A stretch of 31,152 bases of DNA from a virus, in IMG/VR virus record IMGVR_UViG_3300028388_001942, positions 1 to 31,152 of that record; one strand, written 5' to 3'. Made by a program: the position numbers and the translations under genes. Within the stretch, counting starts at the first letter, position 1, and every line of letters begins with the position of its first letter. Shown one piece after another: positions 7,062 through 15,000 of this stretch. The notes under the pieces are model-generated. The model was not told the origin of the DNA. It did no database searches and worked only from the letters and a program-made list of their open reading frames with translations.

Positions 7062-8117
7062 ATGGCAACAGGTAATCCTATAAAAAATAAAAAAAATAAA
7101 GAAGATAAAAAACAAATATCTTTAGGTGCTCTTTTACAAGAAGTAGCAAAAGATAAAGGAGGTAAGCCTGAACTATATATGGATTTATTAAATAGAATTA
7201 AATTCCATGAGTCAGCTCATACAATGAATCCATTAATACATCAAGGACAGAGAGCAGATAGAAGAGGTAATTTAGTAGGAAATCCTCAAGGACCTGGTAG
7301 AGGTTTTTATCAGTTTGAAGGTAAAACAGGATCTAATAGAATAAAAGATTCTGCAGTTAGAACAAAAAGATATCTTCAAGAAAAAGGTTATGAAGTACCT
7401 AAATATATTCATGATATAATTATTAAAGGTACAGGAGATGCATCTACTTTATCTCCACAACAACAAGATATGTTAGCTCTTGGTGATTTAAGATATGGTC
7501 CTTTTGATTTAAAAGAATATGCTGATGGAAAAGTATCTGCAGCAGATGTTTGGGCAGATCAATGGTGGATAGGAGGACCAAATAGAGAAGAAAAAAGACC
7601 TAAAAAAATAGAAGCTTGGAATAGTTCACAGAAATTATATGATAATAGTAAGTGGGCTAATTTTACAAGTACTCCTGAATATCAAGATTATTTACAGATT
7701 AAAAAAGAAAGTGAAAAAGCAAATATATTAGGTAATTTAAAAGACAATTTTAATTCGGATTTAGATCAAACAAAAAAGATTGATCAACCTATTTGGAAAA
7801 ATAATCTTAAACCTATAAAAAATTTACAAGGTGAAGCAGAAAAAAATGCTCAAAATACTTGGAAAAAAGAAACTCCATCTAATAATAATTTATTAAAAGA
7901 AATAGTAAAGTTTGCTAAAGGAGGTTTAATAAATAGTAGTAAAACAGAAGGAGAAGCAAATATATATAATACTGGAGGAAGACACGAACAAAACAAATCA
8001 GGTTATCAAGGAATACCATTAGGTTTGGGAGTTAATGGTAAAATGAATACAGTAGAAGAAGACGAAGTATCATTTAATTTTGATGACGGAAAATTTATAT
8101 TTACAAACAGATTTTAA
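7062..8117 (+). CDS. Virion lytic-transglycosylase-like protein
   Basis: This 351-aa protein has the layout of an SLT-type (family 1) lytic transglycosylase. Helical residues lead to IKFHES with candidate catalytic Glu E50, followed by GRGFYQFE (79-86), which corresponds to the G-L-M-Q motif. A clear AYNxG third motif is not seen. It would cut peptidoglycan during DNA entry. The C-terminal part is Lys/Asn-rich, then carries a separate tail GGRHEQN (305-311) with GIPLG, VEEDE and FIFTNRF. That tail resembles a C-terminal motif found in other Bacteroidetes phage virion proteins and may be a packaging or anchoring signal. There is no signal peptide, fitting delivery from the virion rather than export. 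It is the first gene after the sigma-A promoter. Confidence 0.68.
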   Translation: MATGNPIKNKKNKEDKKQISLGALLQEVAKDKGGKPELYMDLLNRIKFHESAHTMNPLIHQGQRADRRGNLVGNPQGPGRGFYQFEGKTGSNRIKDSAVRTKRYLQEKGYEVPKYIHDIIIKGTGDASTLSPQQQDMLALGDLRYGPFDLKEYADGKVSAADVWADQWWIGGPNREEKRPKKIEAWNSSQKLYDNSKWANFTSTPEYQDYLQIKKESEKANILGNLKDNFNSDLDQTKKIDQPIWKNNLKPIKNLQGEAEKNAQNTWKKETPSNNNLLKEIVKFAKGGLINSSKTEGEANIYNTGGRHEQNKSGYQGIPLGLGVNGKMNTVEEDEVSFNFDDGKFIFTNRF

Positions 8118-8118
8118 A

Positions 8119-9546
8119 ATGAAAAAGAAAAAAACATACGCACAAAGAGCTAAAGCTATCTTAAAAAAGTTTGAAGGTCGTAACAGCCCTGCAGACAGAA
8201 GAACTCTCAAGGCTCTAATGGAAGAGTTAAGAATGGAACAAGAAGCCGAGAAACAGGCTCAAATGGAAGCTCAAGGCGGTCCTAGTCTAGATGAAATGGA
8301 TGTTATGCCAACTAATGAGGCTGCAGCAGGAGCTTTATTTCCTTTAATAGGTAAAATGTTTGCTAAAAAAGCAGCAGCAGGAGCAGCAGCAGGGGCTATT
8401 GGTGGACCTGCAGGAGCAGCACAAGCTGGTTTAGCTGCAGAAAATGCAGGACAAACTACAGGATTAGGAGGAGATGGTAGTTTAGATCCTGATAATATAT
8501 TAGCTGCTGGTAAAACTATATTTGATACTTTTTCTACAGAAGCAGATGAAGGTATAGATAGTAGTGGTAGAGTTAGAGTAAACCCTGAAGATGTTCAAAA
8601 AAGTAATGTTGTTAATTCAGCTACAGATTTAACCAATGTAGCTAAATCATTTAGTAAAGGAGATGTACTTGGAGTAGGGGCTAACTTAGTTAAATTTGGA
8701 GCAGGTATTTTTGGAGGTAATAAAAAAAGAAAAAAAGCTGCAGAAAGAAGTTTAAGAAATAATGATTGGGCGAGTGCTAATGCTTATACAAGTATGCCAT
8801 ATAAATATGGTGGTAAAATGACTAACTCATATGAAGATAAAGGTTTAGCTAAGTTTTTTAAAAAACAAGAAGGTCAAGATAAATCTGGTGCTGGACAAGC
8901 TCTAGATATAATTAAAGATGTAGCTTCTTTTGCACCTGCAATAGGGGCTTTAACAAATAAAATTGAAAGGACCAATACTCCTAGAGGGAGGGAATTATCT
9001 GGAAATATTACCCTACCTAAATTAGATGAAAGAACTTTAATGAGGGAAATTAGAGGTAATACCAATGAAGCTGGAGCTGCTAGAGAAGGTTCTGGTGGAA
9101 ATTTAGCTGCTTATAATAGTTTATTTAGAGCTAATAAAGCCCAAGAAGATAGAATGGTTGGTCAAGGTGCTACTAAAATGCAAATGACAAATGCAGATAT
9201 AGGAGCAAAGGAAATAGCTATGAACCAACAAAGAGATATGTTTAACAGTCAATTGTATGAAAAGTTTATAGATCGTCAGGCAATGGATGAAGGTGCTTAC
9301 CAAACTGCTAGAAATCAAAATAGAGCAGATATTTTTACCAATATAGGTAATATAGCAAAAGAATACCAAGATAGAGAAACTGTTGAAAATATGTTTGGAT
9401 ATAGATATGATGGTACATATTTAAAAGATAAGAATGGTAATATACTTAAAGATAAAGATGGAAAACCATATAAGTTTTATAATGAAAAAGAAGTAGAGGC
9501 TTTTAAGAAAAAAATATTAGCTAAGCTTAATTCTGAAAAAAAATAA
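8119..9546 (+). CDS. Ala-rich virion cargo / ejection-type protein
   Basis: This is a 475-aa protein from the ATG at 8119, one base after the preceding stop. An in-frame upstream extension to 8080 would overlap the previous gene. The N terminus is very basic (MKKKKTYAQRAKAILKK). Residues 75-105 form an Ala/Gly-rich hydrophobic stretch able to insert into a membrane. The second half is helical and rich in Asn, Gln and Arg, with YNSLFRANKAQEDRM and QTARNQNRADIFTNIGNIAK segments typical of crAss-like cargo proteins. The composition resembles the ejection proteins of P22-like podoviruses. Likely role (inferred): DNA-ejection conduit component packaged in the virion. No enzyme motif seen. Confidence 0.6.
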   Translation: MKKKKTYAQRAKAILKKFEGRNSPADRRTLKALMEELRMEQEAEKQAQMEAQGGPSLDEMDVMPTNEAAAGALFPLIGKMFAKKAAAGAAAGAIGGPAGAAQAGLAAENAGQTTGLGGDGSLDPDNILAAGKTIFDTFSTEADEGIDSSGRVRVNPEDVQKSNVVNSATDLTNVAKSFSKGDVLGVGANLVKFGAGIFGGNKKRKKAAERSLRNNDWASANAYTSMPYKYGGKMTNSYEDKGLAKFFKKQEGQDKSGAGQALDIIKDVASFAPAIGALTNKIERTNTPRGRELSGNITLPKLDERTLMREIRGNTNEAGAAREGSGGNLAAYNSLFRANKAQEDRMVGQGATKMQMTNADIGAKEIAMNQQRDMFNSQLYEKFIDRQAMDEGAYQTARNQNRADIFTNIGNIAKEYQDRETVENMFGYRYDGTYLKDKNGNILKDKDGKPYKFYNEKEVEAFKKKILAKLNSEKK

Positions 9547-9552
9547 AATAAA

Positions 9553-12075
9553 ATGGCAACAGTAAATAGATATACAAAAGTAGCAAGAAATGTTTATCAA
9601 CCTCGTACATTACAAGAGTTGATGATTGCTCCTGCATATAAAAGAGAAAAGCATGATAATCTGGAAGCGTCTATATCAGAGTATGAAACTGCATTAGCTC
9701 AATTTTCTGCAGCTAGTCCACATGAAAAACAACTACAAGAAGAGCAACAAAGATTATATGAAGATATGCTTGCTCAACGTGATTTATTAAATAAGGAGGG
9801 ATTTACTAAATCAAGTAAATCAAACTTTTTAAATTTTAATAAAAAATTTCAACATGCAATAGGTCCACAAGGAAATATAGGAAAAATTAATGCAGCAAAA
9901 GCAGATTTAGCACAAAAGAAAGCTGCTTTTTATAAAGATGGATTTGCTAAAGCTCATTCTAAAGATACATTAGATAAAAATTGGAGTAAACATGTATCAC
10001 AATGGTCAGGATATGATGAGAAAGGTAATATAACTAATATAGATGAACTAGGTGCTTCTATGGTATTTGATATTCAAAAAGACGTTATGGCAGCTGCTAA
10101 TAAAATAGGAGAAACACAAGGAGTAAGTAGAGATAATATTGAAATAAAAACTATTCCTAACCCAGATGGAAAAGGAACTAGTATAGCTTATTTTGATAAA
10201 GTAACAGGACATAGATTAGAAAATACAGAACAAATAGAATCACTTACTAATGCTTTAATAAATGATTATACAAACACTAATACTTCTAGAGGACAATTTG
10301 CTGAATTTACAGGACTTACAAAAGAAGATATAGTAGAAATGTTAAATTCTTATATGGGATCAATAACTGTTGATAAAGAAACTATTCAACATTCAGCTAC
10401 TCCTATTAATATGTCGTCTTATAAAGTACCAATTAAAAAAGATGAATATGAAGGTACTACTAGTGCAATTGCAGAAGGACAACGTTTTATAGCTGAAGAT
10501 ATAGAAGATTTAACTAATAAAATCGTACAGCATGATAATACAATAAAAACAATTGAAAATTCTTCTGCTCCAGGATCGGTTTCTACATTAGCACAAGCTA
10601 AAAAAGAAAGAAGAAAACTAAAAAGATTAGATATTCAAGCTGAAAATGAAGCTAAAAATACTCCTGAGTTAATTAAATTAGGAGAACAAGTAGACAGAGA
10701 TTTAGTTGTTTTTAAACAAAAAGAAGAACAAGTATATGAAATGATGGCTGATTTAAAATTTGAAGGAGAAAAACCTACAGATAATGAAAGAGCAGCATAT
10801 ATAGAAGAAATGAAAAGTTGGGAACCATATGTTACTCCTTCTGGTACTCCTGAAAGTGTTAGACTATTATATGATAGATTAAGTAAAGCTAGACAGGGTT
10901 TAGACGTAGTAGAAACTGCTGATTTTGATAAATTATTTGGTCAGGAAGAATATACTTTATTAAATGAAATGACAGAATTAAAAAAGAGTGAAGATCAATA
11001 TGAAAAGTTAAAAAATAAATTAAAAACAAATTTTATTCAACGACAAGGAATAGAAAAAACATCTTTTATTAGTACTTCTACTGACACAGAAGATAAATTT
11101 TTATTTAATAATTTAAAAAAAGTATTAGATTCTAAAGATTTTAATATTGAACATATAGAAATAGCAGATAATCCTAAATGGGCTAAAGTTGATTTATATG
11201 ATGCAGGAAATGATTCTAAATATAGGGAAATTAGAGCTCAAGCTAAAGATTTAATAGCAAGTAGTACTGATCAAGAAATTAAATTTGGAGTAAATAATAA
11301 TGGTGATCCTGTTTTAACTATTACTGCTACTCCAAAAGAAGGTGGAGAATTTAATACAGACTGGATTGGTGATAATTTAAATGATGTTACATTTACTGGA
11401 AGTAATAGATTTACAGCAGAAGTACCTTTAACAAGATATAATAATAGAAATATTCCTGAATTAACAGATTATGCTGTACATCTTTTATCTTCTACTACAT
11501 TAGCTCCTTCTTTAAAACGAGCTATTACAAAAGGAATTATGACAGCAAATATATCTGTATCAACAGATAAAAAAGAATTAGGAGATGCAGCTATAGCTCC
11601 TAATTATTTAGGTAAAAAAGCAAATGATACTTTACAGGAACAAAATTATTATGCAATTGATTTTTATCAAAATCCTAATAGTAATAATGCACCAATAGTT
11701 GCTTATAAAATTGGAGAAGCAGATAAAAAAGAAATTCTTATATCTGATATAATTAATTCAGATTCTCCAGAAGAAATAAATAATTTTATGGCTAATAGTG
11801 GTGTACTTAATTTGTATATGGATTATGCCCAAAATAAATCAATGGGTCAATTTGTAGAAGATTTTCATAGATTTTTACCTGAAAAATATAAAGAACAATT
11901 TTTTGGTATGAATCATGTTTCAGTAGCTGATCATTTAAAAATAAGTGAAGAATATAGAGAAGAAGATCCAAACGGTGAAAATTTAAATAAATTTTATAAG
12001 CTTATTACAGATTTACCATTAATAATGGATTCTACTTCTAGAATAATAGATATAAGAGGAGCAATTAAAAATTAA
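9553..12075 (+). CDS. Large virion cargo protein, 840 aa, function unknown
   Basis: This is a helical, highly charged protein with probable coiled coils near residues 30-80 (rich in Glu, Gln and Lys) and 305-420, and a more beta-like region around 520-700. It begins MATVNRYTKVARNVYQPRTL and has no signal peptide, membrane segment or recognisable catalytic motif. It lies 6 nt after the previous stop and 3 nt before the 1958-aa gene, inside the co-transcribed cargo block. The position between the Ala-rich protein and the giant proteins matches crAss-like gene order, where such proteins are virion cargo. Biochemical role cannot be assigned. Confidence 0.6.
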   Translation: MATVNRYTKVARNVYQPRTLQELMIAPAYKREKHDNLEASISEYETALAQFSAASPHEKQLQEEQQRLYEDMLAQRDLLNKEGFTKSSKSNFLNFNKKFQHAIGPQGNIGKINAAKADLAQKKAAFYKDGFAKAHSKDTLDKNWSKHVSQWSGYDEKGNITNIDELGASMVFDIQKDVMAAANKIGETQGVSRDNIEIKTIPNPDGKGTSIAYFDKVTGHRLENTEQIESLTNALINDYTNTNTSRGQFAEFTGLTKEDIVEMLNSYMGSITVDKETIQHSATPINMSSYKVPIKKDEYEGTTSAIAEGQRFIAEDIEDLTNKIVQHDNTIKTIENSSAPGSVSTLAQAKKERRKLKRLDIQAENEAKNTPELIKLGEQVDRDLVVFKQKEEQVYEMMADLKFEGEKPTDNERAAYIEEMKSWEPYVTPSGTPESVRLLYDRLSKARQGLDVVETADFDKLFGQEEYTLLNEMTELKKSEDQYEKLKNKLKTNFIQRQGIEKTSFISTSTDTEDKFLFNNLKKVLDSKDFNIEHIEIADNPKWAKVDLYDAGNDSKYREIRAQAKDLIASSTDQEIKFGVNNNGDPVLTITATPKEGGEFNTDWIGDNLNDVTFTGSNRFTAEVPLTRYNNRNIPELTDYAVHLLSSTTLAPSLKRAITKGIMTANISVSTDKKELGDAAIAPNYLGKKANDTLQEQNYYAIDFYQNPNSNNAPIVAYKIGEADKKEILISDIINSDSPEEINNFMANSGVLNLYMDYAQNKSMGQFVEDFHRFLPEKYKEQFFGMNHVSVADHLKISEEYREEDPNGENLNKFYKLITDLPLIMDSTSRIIDIRGAIKN

Positions 12076-12078
12076 ATT

Positions 12079-15000
12079 ATGCCACAAGAATTAACATATG
12101 ACAGTCAGTTTCAACAAACTCCTCCAAATCCGTGGGAAGTATTAGAAACTGCAAAAAAATCTAAAGGAGTAGATATTAGCTATGGCATTACAGATTTTGG
12201 TCAAAATATAACAGATGATTCATATATACATCAAGATTATGATTGGTATAATGCTTTTGATGTAAATGAAGAAAGAGCACAAAACCAACCTATTAGTCAT
12301 AAAGTAGCTAGAGGTATCGGTAGAGTTGGAGTAGAAATAGCTACAAATGTATTACAAATGCCTGGTTATATAGGGGGAGCAGTTGCTGGAAGTATAAATG
12401 CTTTAGCAGGAGGAGAAGGTTCTATGGATATGTTTGTTAATAATGCATGGGTAGATTCTTTAGAAAGCGTAAAAGATTATTATAATAACGAATTAGCTCC
12501 AGTACATATAAAAAATGCTGTTAGAGACGGTAATTTATGGGATAATATTAGTTCAATAGATTTTTGGGCAACTGAAGGAGCAAGTGGATTAGCGTTTTTA
12601 ATATCTGCATTTGCTCCAGGTGCAGCGGTAACAAGGTTTGGAACAGGTTTAAAATTAGCTAGAGCTTTAGGAAAAAGTAATTTATTTGGTAAAGGAAGTG
12701 GTTTAAGAGCCTTACAAAAAGCAGATAAACTTGCTGTTAAAGCTGGTTTTAAAGATTTAAAAGACGGTATTAATGTAGTTTCTGCTACTGTTGCTAATAC
12801 ATTATATGAAGCAGGAGTAGAAGCAGATGGAGCATTAGAAAGTGTAGAACAAGAAATAGAAACAAAATATCAAAATGGAGAAATTAATTATGGACAATAT
12901 TTAGAATTAAAACAAAGAGCTCCCCGACAAGCAGCTAATGTATTTAGAGATAATTTAGGTATATTATTACTGCCTAACTTAATGATGTCTAAAGCTTTAT
13001 TTGGTAAAGCTAATCCTAAAAATGTTTTAAATAATTTTGAAGTAGGACAAGGTAGAATATTACCTGTTAAAAAAGCATTAACAAAGGGACAAAAAGTTGG
13101 AAATATTAGTAAAACAGTAGGTAAAGCTTTTGTTTCTGAGGGTCTTATAGAAGAATTAGGTCAATCTACTTCTGAATCTTATCATACAGATGGATACATA
13201 GAGGATTATTTAACTGAAGGGGAAGAAGGTAAAAGTTTTTTAGAAACTTATTTAGATGTTATAGGAACAACAGAAGGACAAAAAGCTTTATTTTTAGGTA
13301 CATTTTTTGGTTCAGGAGCTTATGCTTTTGGAAATCATAGAAGTAAAAAAGCACGTAAAAAACAAGAAGCTAAACTAGCAGAGTTAATGACTACTGGTGT
13401 GAATTTTTTTGAAAGTGCTATTAATGGTATTTATGAAAAAGATGAAAATGGTAAAATTGTATTTGAAAATGGAGAACCTAAAGTAAATACTGCTAAAGTA
13501 GCAGAGTTAGGTTCTAATATAGATTTTATAAATAAAATCAATGAACAAAAATCTTTTTATCAACTAAAAGCGGATTTAGGTGAAGCAGGAGCACAAGAAA
13601 AAGTAGATATTTTAAATAAAACTATAGTTAATAATATGCTTTATTCTTTTGTTCATGCAGGAAAAGAAGGTATTGCAGTATTAAAAAATTATTTAGAAAG
13701 TTCACCAGGAGCTGATAATTTATTTAAACAATTAAATGATAATGCAGTTGGTCCAAAAAAGACTAAAGCTAAATTTGTAAATGAATTAGTTACAGAAGCA
13801 GAAACATTACGTACTGATTTAGAGCATTATAAAGCATATGGAAGTTTTAAAAATAATTTAATTCAAAATGTAAGAGATCTACCTTATTATAATGAATATA
13901 ATAAAATGGTAGCTAATAAATATGCAGCTGTTAAATCTAATTTAAGATATTTAGATACTAGAAAAGAAGCTTTAAATAAAGCAAAAGAAGTTGCTAATAA
14001 AGATTATGAATTAACAGTAGAGCAACAACGTGTTAATTATATACAAGAAATAAAAAATAATAATACTGTTAAACAACTTAAAGAAATAGCTAAAGATTTA
14101 GGTTTAACAGGTTATTCTAGACTTAGAAAACAAGAACTAGCTGAGTTAATAGAAGCAGAAGAAAAAATAGAATATGCTCAACAGGAAAATGATGTAATAA
14201 AAAAATTAGAAAAAGAAGAAACTTTTATACAAGAACTTGTAGATTCTAATAAAGCAGAACTTAAAGGTATAGCAGACGCTAAAAAACAAGATAAACTTTA
14301 TAAAAAATATAAAGCTACTGCTCAAGCAAGAGAAAAAGCAGAAAAAGAAGCTAAAGAATTAGACAAATATTTAGATCAAATAAGAGCTACTACAAATGAA
14401 GCAGAGCTTACTAATCTTTCTTTACCTAATAAATATAAAAAAGGTCCTGCTTTAAAAGCTATAAATAAAGTTAAACAAGAGCAACTAGAGTTATTTAGAC
14501 AAAAGAAAGCAAAAGAAATAGAAGATCAGAAAAAAGATAGTGAAAAAAATCTAACTGATGAAGAAATAAAAATTGCTGAGCATAATAGAAAGTTAGAAAA
14601 TATTAAAAATAACTATGAAAAAGGGGAACAAATACCTATAGATGATTTAGATATTCCAGAAGGTTATGATATATTTGAAGGAGTAGAAGGTAATATTGCA
14701 ACCTTTTCAAATAGTGAAGGAGAAACTGTAGAAGTAGAAGTTGAAAAAGTTATAGATACTTTAGGTCAAGATAGAGAAAATAATACAATAGAACCATCTA
14801 CAGAAGTAGATACTTTTACTCAAGCCAATGAACCTTCCGATTCAATGAACGATGATGCTAGAGTAGTTATAACAGATAATAAAAAAACAGGCCCAGTAAA
14901 ACCTTTATTTTCTGATTTGGCTGCTGCATATAGATTTGAAGTATCTCCTAAAGATAAAAGAGGTAGATATAATATTTCAATCAATCCAGCTGTTGATAAT

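Noticed and set aside
8080-8118. Upstream starts (TTG 8080, ATG 8083) for the Ala-rich protein
   Set aside because: They would overlap the previous gene by over 30 nt; the ATG at 8119 directly follows its stop and gives a typical basic N terminus.
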